A DNA stretch of 64,000 nt from JAAZKV01 sp041659525 (GCA_041659525.1 JBAZYC010000001.1:124001-188000), one strand, 5' to 3'. Shown: positions 25,335 to 34,911, counted from the first letter of the stretch. The notes: generated by a model not told the origin, from the letters alone. Program-made: numbers and translations.

Positions 25335-25826
25335 TTACTTTTTTCCACAATTTAGGGTTCCGCAAACCTTCCTAGCGTGTTTTAGCAAATATTTTTGGTG
25401 GTACTCTTCTGCTTCGAAAAACTCAGTGGCTTTTCTTATTTCAGTTACAATAGGAGCATTATATTTTTTGCTTCTTTCAAGTCTTTCTTTTGAAAGAAAC
25501 GCTTTTTTCTTTTGTTCTTCAGAGTGGTAAAAAATAATTGATTTGTATTGTTCTCCAACATCATTTCCTTGGCGATCAAGTTGAGTAGGATTGTGTATTT
25601 TCCAAAATAATTCAAGTAGTTCTTCGTATCTAACTCTTGTAGTATCAAAACTTACTTCCACTACTTCTATGTGTCCAGTAGTTCCAGTGCAAACTTCTTC
25701 GTAAGTAGGGTACTTAGTTTTTCCGCCCATGTAACCTACTTTTGTTTGACTAACTTTTTTGGCTACGCGGAATTTTTCTTCCACTCCCCAAAAACACCCC
25801 GCTCCAAAAGTAGCTTTAGTAATCAT
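25335..25826 (-). CDS. msrA: Peptide methionine-(S)-sulfoxide reductase
   Basis: Repairs oxidised methionine in proteins. 163 residues, full length for the family. GAGCFWGVEEKF holds the catalytic Cys11; GYMGGKTKYPTYEEVCTGTT, HIEVVEVSFD and NPTQLDRQGNDVGEQYKS are the usual substrate-binding blocks. Two C-terminal cysteines (KVCGTLNCGKK) fit resolving cysteines for thioredoxin-type recycling. It stands alone on the minus strand, followed by nothing obvious; no MsrB partner nearby. Confidence 0.95.
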   Translation of the reverse strand: MITKATFGAGCFWGVEEKFRVAKKVSQTKVGYMGGKTKYPTYEEVCTGTTGHIEVVEVSFDTTRVRYEELLELFWKIHNPTQLDRQGNDVGEQYKSIIFYHSEEQKKKAFLSKERLERSKKYNAPIVTEIRKATEFFEAEEYHQKYLLKHARKVCGTLNCGKK

Positions 25827-25865
25827 TTTCTAGCACCTGTTCTTTCTTTAAACGTTAATATTTAT

Positions 25866-26147
25866 TTAGACTTTAGTCCTGCGAACCGGAGCTTTGGTTT
25901 TTAATCTTTGTACAAATTTATTAGTTTTTGGAAGTTTGTTTGTTCTAATTAAGTGTAAAAGATAAGCTCTTGCTTGAGCTTTTGGTACTCCAACGTGGAG
26001 TGCAACTGATAAAACACTATGATGCATTCCTTCTCCAAACGCTCTTTCCATAGAGACTTGTCTTTCCATAGGGATTTTTGAAATTCTTTTCTCAAGAGAA
26101 CTCTTAGTAGATAAATTAACTCTCCTTACTAAATTAGGTCGTTTCAT
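25866..26147 (-). CDS. Small basic protein, possible DNA-binding helix pair
   Basis: About 93 residues starting MKRPNLVRRV. Very basic. HHSVLSVALHVGVPKAQARA followed by YLLHLIRTNKL has the size and pattern of a helix-turn-helix (small residue in the turn, hydrophobic core), so it could bind DNA. No family recognised. Followed downstream by msrA on the same strand, with 39 bases between. Confidence 0.5.
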   Translation of the reverse strand: MKRPNLVRRVNLSTKSSLEKRISKIPMERQVSMERAFGEGMHHSVLSVALHVGVPKAQARAYLLHLIRTNKLPKTNKFVQRLKTKAPVRRTKV

Positions 26148-26210
26148 ATACAATATACTCTTTCAATCAATAAAAAGCCAGCACTCTTAACTTTTCAAAA
26201 ACTAGAATGT

Positions 26211-26924
26211 TCAAAGTTTTTCAAACACTGTACAAGCCCCAATCTTTTCTCTTATTCTAAATTTTCCACTTTTAATCAAATATTCTTTTGACTCACTAGA
26301 AGTAACTACTAAAAGTCCCCCTTTTGGAAGTAATTTAGAATACTGCATGGCTACTCTTTTTCTATAAGTACTGTATTGCACAGGCCCAGTGTAATCAAAA
26401 ATAATATCATATTTTTCTTTTGGAACAAAATTCTCAATTATTCCTACTCTTATGTTGTCAATAATTCTTGAATCCTTTCTAGCCTCACTAAGAATTTGCT
26501 TTTGTTCTTTTGTTAATCGATTTCTTATTCCCAGTCTATCAAACTCATCTTTTTGATAAGGATAGTAATCTTTGTGATGACTCTTTTTTATTTCAGCAAT
26601 CGCTTGGGCTTGAGATTTTCTAGAAGTATTTGGGTGACGAAGAGAAAGAGTGGTAACTTCTAATTTTGATCCAAATCTTTTCTTTAAGTCCGCAGAAATT
26701 CCGCCCAGTCCAGCTCCAGAGTCAAGGAACCTTATAGGTCTTTTTGCTTCACTAATTCTTCTTTCTATAATTCCAGTCAAATTGATTTCTGGCGAAATAC
26801 TAGCGAGTCTTCTTGCTGCAGAGTAACCAAAACTAAAATGGGCTATTTGCAATTCACGATGTTCCTTAATTGCATTTGCTAAAGAACTTCTCGCTGTCTT
26901 TCCAAGCTTTTTTGTCCAACGCAT
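26211..26924 (-). CDS. Class I SAM-dependent methyltransferase
   Basis: 237 residues. IRFLDSGAGLGGISADLKKR is motif I (the glycine loop that holds SAM), YDIIFDYTGPVQYSTY the motif IV region, and LLPKGGLLVVTSS the following strand. The N-terminal 50 residues are basic helices. The substrate is unknown; the D-x-G-A-G-L-G-G loop and short C-terminus are common to small-molecule and RNA enzymes alike. Stands alone on the minus strand. Confidence 0.7.
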   Translation of the reverse strand: MRWTKKLGKTARSSLANAIKEHRELQIAHFSFGYSAARRLASISPEINLTGIIERRISEAKRPIRFLDSGAGLGGISADLKKRFGSKLEVTTLSLRHPNTSRKSQAQAIAEIKKSHHKDYYPYQKDEFDRLGIRNRLTKEQKQILSEARKDSRIIDNIRVGIIENFVPKEKYDIIFDYTGPVQYSTYRKRVAMQYSKLLPKGGLLVVTSSESKEYLIKSGKFRIREKIGACTVFEKL

Positions 26925-27070
26925 AACAATGGTACTTTTCTTAAAAATAAAAGGTTAACTTTAGAAAAGATTCAAATTCACTAGCACACAACTTGTCCAA
27001 CAATTAGGGTTTTAATTTTAATTAATATAGTCCATTGGAGTATGTAGGGTTCCAATTAATTGCATAAAGA

Positions 27071-27904
27071 TTAAAGTTTAAGGAGTTTTATATTGGGAGT
27101 TAATCCCATTCGTTTCATTGATTGGAGTACAATTGTTTCTAATTTAGGATCAATAGAAGCCTTTACTAGAGGAGCAAAGTTCTTTGAATTTTTTTCTGCC
27201 CTCAATCTAACTGCCGCTTCTAAATCAATTCCTATGTTTTTCATTTCTTGTTCAAATTTAATAACCGCTAGTCTTTCTCTAACAAGAGCATCTACTTGTA
27301 ATGGATCTTTTTGCCTAAGGCTAACCGCTAAACGAAAAGCGGTTTTTGAAGGAAGTAATCCTAGTAAGTATCCTCTTCCATATTGTACCCCTCTGCATAC
27401 CGTATCAGAGTAAGCAACAATTTTTTTTTCAATTGACCATTTTTTATAATTTTGAAGTGACCAACTCATATCAGTTGAAATTAAGTCCCCTAATTTTCTT
27501 GACATAACTTCAGCATTTTTCTTTATTTTTGCTAAACGCGGCTTTGAACGAATTTCTTCAGCGCTAACATTTTTCAAAAAAGCATCTGCTCCTTTTTTTC
27601 GCCAGTACTCCGCAGCGGCAGTGCTGTGTTCTGCGCCTCTATCTTTAAGTGAATCGTGGGCTAGTGTTCCCCAAGTCATCATAGAGACATCAATTTTTTT
27701 ACCAGCTTCTGATAATCTTTCAGCAATATCAATTGACAAATTTTTCATTTGAATAGAGTGTCTTAGTACTCCGCGGTACTGAGGATTTCTTTCGCCTAGT
27801 TCAAATAGAGTTTTTCTAACTTCCCCAGTGAAAGGATGTCCTCGTTTTTCATAGGCTCTTCTTAAGGACCCTTTAACAAAACTAGCTAAATTTCTGCTTT
27901 GCAT
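27071..27904 (-). CDS. HD-domain phosphohydrolase
   Basis: About 277 residues starting MQSRNLASFVKG (longer starts are less likely). LRHSIQMKNL gives the first His, WGTLAHDSLKDRG the HD pair, and the later VAYSDTVCRG the final Asp: the four metal ligands of HD phosphohydrolases. The rest is helical. The substrate cannot be told; HD proteins act on nucleotides, (p)ppGpp or RNA ends. The gene ends 18 bases past no obvious partner; it lies next to a zinc/iron-binding protein gene upstream. Confidence 0.7.
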   Translation of the reverse strand: MQSRNLASFVKGSLRRAYEKRGHPFTGEVRKTLFELGERNPQYRGVLRHSIQMKNLSIDIAERLSEAGKKIDVSMMTWGTLAHDSLKDRGAEHSTAAAEYWRKKGADAFLKNVSAEEIRSKPRLAKIKKNAEVMSRKLGDLISTDMSWSLQNYKKWSIEKKIVAYSDTVCRGVQYGRGYLLGLLPSKTAFRLAVSLRQKDPLQVDALVRERLAVIKFEQEMKNIGIDLEAAVRLRAEKNSKNFAPLVKASIDPKLETIVLQSMKRMGLTPNIKLLKL

Positions 27905-27988
27905 AACTATTACTATGCAGAGGTAGATTAAAAGAGTTTTCTTTTTCCTTACCCAATTATTTTCTTTATTCAATTAATTTCTTTGTAT

Positions 27989-28474
27989 TTAGTCCAATAC
28001 TTTTTTCTTGTACTTGTAGTATCTCCCCATTACTTTTTTTACTTCACTGTCCTTCATTTTTGAAAAGTTTCCAAAAATAACATCTTCTTCGTAACCCTCT
28101 ATTTGTTTTTTCATTAGTTTTATTTCTTTTTCAGTAATAAAAGGAGTTAGTGGGCAAAGCATTAATTGGAAAACTTTTGTGTGTTTCTTATAATCCAAGT
28201 TAACCGGCCAAGCCCAGCACATCTTTGGTTTGAGTTCTTGAATAGAGCAAAGATTTTCTTTAGTAAGGTAAGCACAAATCCCTTCCTTGGTTTTTGTTTC
28301 ATAGTGGTCTTCACTAATTTTTCTAAAGTGATTAGGGTGACCAGCAGAAAGTACTTTGTCTCTATCACTTTTAGTGAACTCTGCCCCCCCAAGTTTGCAA
28401 CATTTTCCTCCACACTTTTCACAAATCTCTTTCACAAGTGCGAGTTTTTCTGGAGAATATTCTTTTGAAGACAT
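27989..28474 (-). CDS. YkgJ-family zinc/iron-chelating protein
   Basis: About 161 residues. CEKCGGKCCKLGG near the start plus later cysteines (GICAYLTKENLCSIQELKPK, MCWAWP, LCPLTPF) are the signature of the YkgJ/PF03692 family, in which eight cysteines hold metal or an iron-sulfur cluster. The C-terminal part is a charged helix. The biochemical role is not established. ATG at 28474 was preferred to 28483. Confidence 0.8.
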   Translation of the reverse strand: MSSKEYSPEKLALVKEICEKCGGKCCKLGGAEFTKSDRDKVLSAGHPNHFRKISEDHYETKTKEGICAYLTKENLCSIQELKPKMCWAWPVNLDYKKHTKVFQLMLCPLTPFITEKEIKLMKKQIEGYEEDVIFGNFSKMKDSEVKKVMGRYYKYKKKVLD

Positions 28475-28511
28475 GATAAACACAAAGTGGAAAAGTATTT
28501 AATTGAAAGGT

Positions 28512-29345
28512 TTAGTTCCTTGGTTTTTTTGCAATTATAAGTGAGGGTGCTTCAGAGAATATCCTCGCAGTCATTCCTTTTGTATATTCAGAACCATATT
28601 CAAGTGGAACTCTTGCCGTGCCCCAAGGAACTGGTTTTCTAACTAAGAAACCCATTTCTTTTAGTTCTTTTATTGCAAGTTCACTTTGAGTAGTACTTAG
28701 TGCTAGTGTTCCCCCTGGTCGCAAAATTCTTAAGGTTTCAGAGAGGATTTGTTTTCTAAAACCAGTTAATCCATGAACCCCTGTTTCAAAGTAAGGGAAC
28801 TGACTCATATTCAACACTCTTTTTGAGTTTGAATCCATTAACGAAAGGGCTTCGCGTGCATCCATTCTTATGAACACTGCGTTTTTGAGTTTTTTAAGTT
28901 GGGATTTGTATTTTGAAAGTACTGGGAATTGCTCTACCCCAACAAATAATTTATTTGGATTTTCTTGCGCATATTTAATTAGTTGAGAGGGTTTTTGTCC
29001 ACAAGCAATATCTACTGAATAAGCACTCGCAAGAGTACTTTTGTATTTCTTTCTTTGAAATGGATTTAATCGAACTTTGTTTCTTTCAGGTCCTGCTCTC
29101 CAATTATTATACCTTCTATTTATCCCTTCAAAAAATCCTTCTTTGCGTACCCCTATTGCTACTTCAAACTCTCGATGTTGTTTTTTAAGAGATTTAAGAA
29201 ATACTTTTTCTTGTCGAGAATTCAACTTACTTGAATCATGTTTCTTTAATTTTTCTTCTATTTGCTGTTGCAGCGTTTGTCCTGCAGACGTTTGTCCCGC
29301 AACCGTTTGTTGTCCTTTTCGCAATTTAGTAAATCTTTTTATCAT
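28512..29345 (-). CDS. SAM-dependent methyltransferase (TrmB/class I-like)
   Basis: 277 residues. AYSVDIACGQKPSQLIKYAQ is a motif I, with KLFVGVEQFPVLSKYKSQL the acidic end of strand 2, AVFIRMDAREAL the motif post-I, and LRPGGTLALSTTQ the strand after motif IV. The set resembles TrmB-like tRNA methyltransferases but lacks their characteristic C-terminal block, so the substrate is open. The first 90 residues are Lys/Arg/Gln-rich and possibly disordered. Confidence 0.65.
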   Translation of the reverse strand: MIKRFTKLRKGQQTVAGQTSAGQTLQQQIEEKLKKHDSSKLNSRQEKVFLKSLKKQHREFEVAIGVRKEGFFEGINRRYNNWRAGPERNKVRLNPFQRKKYKSTLASAYSVDIACGQKPSQLIKYAQENPNKLFVGVEQFPVLSKYKSQLKKLKNAVFIRMDAREALSLMDSNSKRVLNMSQFPYFETGVHGLTGFRKQILSETLRILRPGGTLALSTTQSELAIKELKEMGFLVRKPVPWGTARVPLEYGSEYTKGMTARIFSEAPSLIIAKKPRN

Positions 29346-29390
29346 TCAAAAGAAATAGTGCTCTAAAGTATAAAAAGGTGAGTAAAACTT

Positions 29391-30179
29391 TTATCTTCTT
29401 CTTATGACTCTGCCCTTTACACTCGTTAGAGTGTTTGGAGTTCTTTTCCCCGCACCCATTTTTAGAATAGGGTTTGTTGCTCTTAACGAAAGTCTTCTTT
29501 TTTCTCTGCCCATTACTGTGTTTGCTAGCATTTGTTGAGTAAAGAATTTTTCTTCAAAGAGTTTGTTTACCATTGGCTGTATATGACTAAGGTCGTGGAG
29601 CATGGCTTCTCTTATAAGTTTTAGTGTAATTCTTTTTCCTCCAAATCTACTATTTTTTCTATTCACCGCGGCGTCCCAACAATCCGCTATCGCTAAGGGC
29701 TTTGAGTACTCGAAAGCTAATCTCTTTGCTTTAGGAGATAAAACAAAAGTTTCTCCTTTCGGAAGTCTCTTTGGGTAAGGATTCTCTCCATGCCTATGGT
29801 GGTCTACATCAATGTAAGCAGAGAAAGCATTAGTGGGTTCGAGCATGCGGAAAGAATCAACTGGATGAGCTTTCATTATTGCACTATCTTCTGGTCCCCA
29901 ATTTTTTTTCTTCTTCAGTACTTTGTTAGGAACAAGAATTTTTCCATCGTCATGTCTTGGTGCAGCAAAGAGAAGGGGCTTTGGATCCATTCCAAGTTGT
30001 TTAGCTATTTTCATAGAAAGTAGAGTTACTCTTACTGAGTGCAAAAAAGTTTCTTCATCTTTAGCTTTAATTGCTTCTAAATCTCTTCTTATTCTTCCTT
30101 TATCTTCCTCACTTAAGCCATAATCATTGAATAGTTTTTCAAACAAAGGAATCTTCAATACCATACAACAATCACTCAT
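29391..30179 (-). CDS. HD-GYP-like phosphohydrolase
   Basis: About 262 residues. AAPRHDDGKILVPNKVLKK matches the HD-x-GK-x-x-x-P-x-x-(I/V)L block of HD-GYP domains, and DVDHHRHGENPYPKRLP matches their HHE-x-x-DGxGYP block in a changed form. In bacteria such domains break down cyclic di-GMP or related signals. IADCWDAAVNRKN also fits the family (ADxxDAxxxxR). Residue GYP is NPYP here. Cyclic-di-GMP signalling is not established in this lineage, so another substrate is likely. A start at 30164 is possible. Confidence 0.7.
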   Translation of the reverse strand: MSDCCMVLKIPLFEKLFNDYGLSEEDKGRIRRDLEAIKAKDEETFLHSVRVTLLSMKIAKQLGMDPKPLLFAAPRHDDGKILVPNKVLKKKKNWGPEDSAIMKAHPVDSFRMLEPTNAFSAYIDVDHHRHGENPYPKRLPKGETFVLSPKAKRLAFEYSKPLAIADCWDAAVNRKNSRFGGKRITLKLIREAMLHDLSHIQPMVNKLFEEKFFTQQMLANTVMGREKRRLSLRATNPILKMGAGKRTPNTLTSVKGRVIRRR

Positions 30180-30239
30180 TCTCAAAAATAAAAGCTTAAC
30201 TTTGAGGAAAAATTTAGGTGCTTGCCTAAGATTTAGTTT

Positions 30240-30749
30240 TTACATTTTTCTTGAATCATATGCCCAGTGGAGAAGAGCTTGTCTTGTTTTTGGTAGGCAG
30301 AGTAGTTCTCCTTTTTTGCATCTTGCTCTAATCATTCCTGCGTGTCGCTTAATTGCTTTCCATCTTTTGATTTGCCTATTGTCTTCTAACGGAATTCGTC
30401 TCCCATAGTAGTATCTGGAGTACCATTGAAACCATCCCCTAGGGTCCTCGTAGTATATCCAGCCCTTATCACGCCATTCTTTTAGTGTGAGTGAAGCATT
30501 TATTTTAAAAAAATTGAGCCCAGAATCATGTTTTTCATGAGAGAATTCTACTCCTTTTAACCAACTTTTAGGAAATTCTTCAGTGCAATCACTCATATAT
30601 TTTCCACCAAATACTCCAAGTTTGAGCATCTCTTTAGGGGTGAGTTCGGGCTTGAATTCAGAATCAAAATTTTTTCCAATTGGTTGGGTTAAATAGTAAG
30701 TGTAATTTTTTTGCATTAAATCATTAACCACTACTTTTTTTGGTTTCAT
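30240..30749 (-). CDS. Conserved hypothetical protein (widespread, function unknown)
   Basis: 169 residues. The blocks LTPKEMLKLGVFGGKYMSDC, EDPRGWFQWYSRYYYGRR and the ending LPKTRQALLHWAYDS are those of a family found in archaea, bacteria and plants with no known role; I recognise the pattern but no name. Trp, Tyr and Arg are unusually frequent and strictly placed, suggesting a binding pocket. No signal peptide. Its upstream gap holds two short hairpin repeats (30793-30836). Confidence 0.7.
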   Translation of the reverse strand: MKPKKVVVNDLMQKNYTYYLTQPIGKNFDSEFKPELTPKEMLKLGVFGGKYMSDCTEEFPKSWLKGVEFSHEKHDSGLNFFKINASLTLKEWRDKGWIYYEDPRGWFQWYSRYYYGRRIPLEDNRQIKRWKAIKRHAGMIRARCKKGELLCLPKTRQALLHWAYDSRKM

Positions 30750-30792
30750 AAAAAGAAAAAGGACTTTACTTAAATAAAATAGTTTTGTTCAT

Positions 30793-30836
30793 AATGGCTA
30801 ATCGCCATTGCCTGTAATGGTTAGTGCCATTGCCTG
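30793..30836. repeat. Two tandem micro-hairpin repeats
   Basis: Two head-to-tail copies of a 21-22 base unit: AATGG, a 6-7 base spacer containing TA, CCATT, then GCCTG (30793-30814 and 30816-30836). Each copy can form a five-base stem. A similar style of short hairpin array appears at 62171 and, in coding sequence, at 57390. Confidence 0.7.
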
Positions 30837-30875
30837 CCAGGGTTAAACAACACTGATTTACAATATACCTAAGAA

Positions 30876-31211
30876 TTAGTTGCATTCGTTTCTAAACAAA
30901 GCCCATTCTTCGCACACTTTTCCGCTTGGAAGAGTACACATTCCTATTTGTCCTTCGTTTGTATCCACTATTTCTAAATTTCCGTTTTGATCAATGCAAT
31001 TAGTAGAAGCAGGGTTTGCGATTTGAGTGTTTTGACTAACTGGGCAAGGAGCGAATTCACAATTTGGAGCAACTCTTCCCACTGCGCTTCCATTTGGACA
31101 AAGTTTTGCTTCCTCAGTACAAGCTACAAGAGGCCCTTTTATCTCTTGAGTACAACCAAAGAAAAGCAAGAGTGCGAGTAACGCAATTAGAAAAACAAAG
31201 TATTGTTTCAT
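30876..31211 (-). CDS. Lipoprotein with DUF333-type cysteine-rich C-terminus
   Basis: About 111 residues starting MKQYFVFLIALLALLLFFGC, a lipoprotein signal. The mature part has ACTEEAKLCPNGSAVG and NPASTNCIDQNGNLEIVDTN followed by MCTLPSGKVCEEW, which is the DUF333 (putative hemolysin accessory) domain; its cysteines are expected to be paired outside the cell. The role is unknown. A TATA-like TTTATATT is present on the minus strand just before the start. Confidence 0.75.
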   Translation of the reverse strand: MKQYFVFLIALLALLLFFGCTQEIKGPLVACTEEAKLCPNGSAVGRVAPNCEFAPCPVSQNTQIANPASTNCIDQNGNLEIVDTNEGQIGMCTLPSGKVCEEWALFRNECN

Positions 31212-31362
31212 TTTATCACTATTAGATTTACGCAAACCTTGAATATAAAAGTATTGATTTTGTTAGGTTTGAAAAAATCTTCCCATCATTACCCCCAAGT
31301 ATGTCCAAGTATTCGGGTTTTCTTACCCCTTAGCATATATACTTTGCAGACCATAATATGTA

Positions 31363-31515
31363 ATGGTTACTAAAAAAGAAAAAGAAAAAACTAAAAAAAA
31401 TAATCAAATCCAAATTGATCGCTCAACCGCAAGAGACAAAGCAAACGAAGACAATTGGCTAAAGAACAAGCGTTGCTCTAATGATCAAAGTATTTTAGAT
31501 GCTTCAAAGAAATAA
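31363..31515 (+). CDS. Small acidic/basic hypothetical protein
   Basis: 50 residues, MVTKKEKEKTKKN then a polar, charged middle and ending SILDASKK. Not recognised. Evidence that it is real: an archaeal TATA-like element (CATATATA at 31334-31341) about 22 bases before the ATG, a stop soon after, and no other use for the gap between two divergent genes. The moderate confidence reflects its small size. Confidence 0.45.
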   Translation: MVTKKEKEKTKKNNQIQIDRSTARDKANEDNWLKNKRCSNDQSILDASKK

Positions 31516-31615
31516 GACTAATTTCTTAAAAAAAAATATTCTTTTATCCTAAAAAATTAAAGACTATTTTTAAGAATTGAGTAAAAATATTGAGAATTTA
31601 AGACTGAAGCGAAAC

Positions 31616-34600
31616 TTACCCTGCTTCGTAAGCCCCAATATCCCAAATAGAATTTTGAGGTCTTGTAGTTCCATTAATATCTTTTGTGTAAATGCCTGTT
31701 GTTCCTTTGTTAATTGCATTAGATCCAGTTAGTGGTTTTAATCCATTTGGACTAACCCCAATCAAACTATTTGTAGAAGTAGGTAACTGAACAGTATTTG
31801 TAAAATTAGGGTTTGTGTTTTGTGCAGTTGTTTCAAAAGAAGTTTTCACATTAGCAATTGTAACATTGCCAGTTTTGTTATAAACTGCAACCTTACTAGT
31901 CAACCCTGAAGAATGCCAAAACAAATTGTTTCCGTGATTTATTGGACCAGCAAATGTACTCCCAATATTAAGAGCTGGGCCAGTCCCAGTTGCATAGAAA
32001 ATATTGTTGTAAAGATTTACGTTAGTATCCCCATCATCGTTATTAAGAGTGATTTCGTTTGCCCCTCCATTGTAAAATGTGTTGTTATAAATATTGAATT
32101 TACTTCCAGGCCCGTAAGAGGTAGTAGGATATATTGCAATACCTGCCATAGTTGAATTATAGAATATATTATTGAAAATGTCATAAGTTAATTTTTCATT
32201 TCTAGTTGTTCCATTACCCCCACTATCAAAAGTAAAAAGAATTCCATACTTAAAAGAATCAGCGAAAATATTGTTTCGTATTATATTTGTACTTCCATCA
32301 TTATTCCCATATTTACTAAATGCTAATATTGTCCCTTCTGTACTAGTTCTGTCTCTAAGGAAATTATTTTCAAATATACAATTTGTGCTTCCACTAACAA
32401 TTTGCAAAGCACTATTTGCTCCTGGATATCTCCCTCCGGCAAAATTGTTATCAACAATATTGTTTCTCCAAATTACATTAATCATATCCCCCGCCATATA
32501 GTGATTCAATCCGTGTGCAGAGTAATCAGCTACATAGTTCCCTTGTATTAATGAATCAGAAAAAGTAGTTCCTTCCGAACCTGCTATCCATATTCCGCAA
32601 ATATAACTCGCTGAATCTCCTCCAAGATTATGCACATATAAATCAAGAACATTAATGTTGCTTTCATTCTTTCCTGACCAACCAGCAAGAATTACTCCGC
32701 TTGTTCCTTTATTTCCTCCATCAATTTCAAAATCTTTTAGTGTAACGTAACTTGTTTGAACTAGAACCATTGCAGCATTTCCTGTCCCACTAATTCTTTT
32801 TAGAATTGGCTTTGCTCCAGTCCCATAATCATCCCCTCTAAGAGTTATCTGCCCTCCAAGTGCACTTCCCCCTTTTGACATATACCAATAATCAGTAGAG
32901 AAAGTAAGATTCCACACACTTCCTTTCTCCATGTGAACCGTATCTCCTGCACTCAAACTTCCCCACATTGCCTTAACTTTATCCATCGTAGCCCAAGGGG
33001 CAGTCGGACTTGTCCCAGGATTAGAATCGCTTCTATTCGCGTTGATTGAAGAAACATAATAATTTTTTCCAGAAGAAGGGGTAACTGAATTAGATGCACT
33101 TGATGGAGAAGAATTTCCGATTGCATTAGTTGCTACAACAGTAAAAGTGTAACTAGTTCCATTCGCCAACCCAGTAACAACAAGAGGACTTGAAGTCCCA
33201 GTTTTAGTAAAATTCCCAGGAGAAGAAGTAACCGTATACCCAGTTATTACAGAACCACCATTACTCACAGGCGCAACAAAAGAAACAGTAGCATTCTTAT
33301 CACCCGCAACCGCAACCACACTAGTAGGAACACCAGGAACAGTAACCACTGACCCAACTTTTAAAGTAGGATAATTATTATTTATTGTCCAAGTATTTAC
33401 AAAATCCCAACCAACAAAAGTAGACTGAGTTTTCAACTGCAGAGTAGATTTCAACTCCCCTTTACCAACATCACTTTGTCCAGAAGTGATTGTATCATAA
33501 TATGAATTAGTAACACTCCCACCATACTTTTGCCCAATCAACCCACCAACATTCTTCCGAGCATAACCAACCAAACCAGTAGAATAACAATTAGAAACAG
33601 TAGCTTTTGAAGTACCAACTAAACCACCAGCTCCCTCCATACTAGCTTTCACATAACCCGTAGCATAACAATTAGAAACAATTCCTTGCGCATCTCCCGC
33701 AAACCCCCCAACATACTCTTTCCCTCTAACACTACCACTAGCATAAGATTTAGTAATCGTAGAAAACAATTGCGAACCAACAAGCCCACCAACAACAGTA
33801 ACCCCATTCACAGTCACAGTAGAATAAGAATTACTAATCGTCCCCCTAACTGACGAACCAACTAAACCACCAGTATTAACAGAAACCCCCTTAGGAATAG
33901 AAACCCCATTCACAACCCCTGTCGAATAACAATTAGAAATAACCCCATTCTCTTGGTAACCCACAAGCGCACCAACCTGCATATAACCAGTCACATTAGA
34001 ATTAACCAAACCAAGATCAGAAATATTTCCTTGACTTGCCCCAAACAAACCAACAAAAACAGCAGTAGGTTTGTTTACCACCAAATCAGAAATAGTTTTA
34101 CTATTTCCATTAAAATTACCAATAAACCTTGGACCCTCTCCAATTGGAACCCAATTATTTCCAACACCAATATAATCAGAAGTACCAGCAGACAAATTAT
34201 CCACTAAAATAAAATTTGAACTCAAATGATTTCGAACATTATTCAACTGAGTCCAACTACAAATTTGGTAAGGATCCCCAATAGACCCATCCCCTCCAAA
34301 AAATCCAGCAGCATTAGAACCACACCCACTAGGAGCACTATAAACCACCACCTCTTCCAATGACATCTCCGCACCAGCACTAACCGCCTCAACTATTATT
34401 TTATCACCGGGTAAAATTTGAGTCTGGGGATTAGTAATCCCATCAAGAGTTGAAATACTAACATACTTTCCCTGAGTCAACAAATCCCCAATAGTTGTCA
34501 CAACAAGCCCATCATAAACAACAACCACAGGATCCCCTTGTGCTACTAAAAAAACGTTTCTAGACTCAGCACTCAAATTATTCAACAAATCAAAAACAGA

Positions 34601-34753
34601 ACTCTCGCCAGAAATAAAATCATTTTTTCCCTGACCAGTAATACTAGTCAAAGCAATAATCACAATCGCAATAACTAAAATCGCCACACCCACTAAAAGC
34701 AAATACTCCATCCCACCCTGCCCTTTACCGAGGGTTTGTGCTTTCCTCACCAT
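31616..34753 (-). CDS. Large surface protein: class III signal peptide, GLUG repeats, FN3, beta-helix
   Basis: About 1045 residues. The N-terminus (KGQGGMEYLLLVGVAILV) is a class III, archaeal pilin-type signal, cut before the QGGMEYL stretch by a prepilin peptidase, so the protein probably joins a pilus-like or cell-surface structure. Residues about 230-460 hold at least five GLUG units (GGLVGS..ISNSYSTV.. pattern), then a fibronectin type III domain (VPTSVVAVAGDKNATVSFVA), then a right-handed beta-helix with Asn ladders, ending in DIGAYEAG. The likely job is adhesion or binding of polysaccharide. The 5' half uses visibly different synonymous codons from the 3' half. Confidence 0.8.
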   Translation of the reverse strand: MVRKAQTLGKGQGGMEYLLLVGVAILVIAIVIIALTSITGQGKNDFISGESSVFDLLNNLSAESRNVFLVAQGDPVVVVYDGLVVTTIGDLLTQGKYVSISTLDGITNPQTQILPGDKIIVEAVSAGAEMSLEEVVVYSAPSGCGSNAAGFFGGDGSIGDPYQICSWTQLNNVRNHLSSNFILVDNLSAGTSDYIGVGNNWVPIGEGPRFIGNFNGNSKTISDLVVNKPTAVFVGLFGASQGNISDLGLVNSNVTGYMQVGALVGYQENGVISNCYSTGVVNGVSIPKGVSVNTGGLVGSSVRGTISNSYSTVTVNGVTVVGGLVGSQLFSTITKSYASGSVRGKEYVGGFAGDAQGIVSNCYATGYVKASMEGAGGLVGTSKATVSNCYSTGLVGYARKNVGGLIGQKYGGSVTNSYYDTITSGQSDVGKGELKSTLQLKTQSTFVGWDFVNTWTINNNYPTLKVGSVVTVPGVPTSVVAVAGDKNATVSFVAPVSNGGSVITGYTVTSSPGNFTKTGTSSPLVVTGLANGTSYTFTVVATNAIGNSSPSSASNSVTPSSGKNYYVSSINANRSDSNPGTSPTAPWATMDKVKAMWGSLSAGDTVHMEKGSVWNLTFSTDYWYMSKGGSALGGQITLRGDDYGTGAKPILKRISGTGNAAMVLVQTSYVTLKDFEIDGGNKGTSGVILAGWSGKNESNINVLDLYVHNLGGDSASYICGIWIAGSEGTTFSDSLIQGNYVADYSAHGLNHYMAGDMINVIWRNNIVDNNFAGGRYPGANSALQIVSGSTNCIFENNFLRDRTSTEGTILAFSKYGNNDGSTNIIRNNIFADSFKYGILFTFDSGGNGTTRNEKLTYDIFNNIFYNSTMAGIAIYPTTSYGPGSKFNIYNNTFYNGGANEITLNNDDGDTNVNLYNNIFYATGTGPALNIGSTFAGPINHGNNLFWHSSGLTSKVAVYNKTGNVTIANVKTSFETTAQNTNPNFTNTVQLPTSTNSLIGVSPNGLKPLTGSNAINKGTTGIYTKDINGTTRPQNSIWDIGAYEAG

Positions 34754-34911
34754 ACCCCTAAACAACAACCAACCCACTATTTATAACTTCCTTACAAAAA
34801 TAAAACAATAAAAAAATCAAAAAATATCCTTCTAATTTAGATTAATTTTAATTAGCCTAAAAATCTTTTTTCCAATTAACCATAAATACTTCTTTTGCAT
34901 TAATTTCATTT

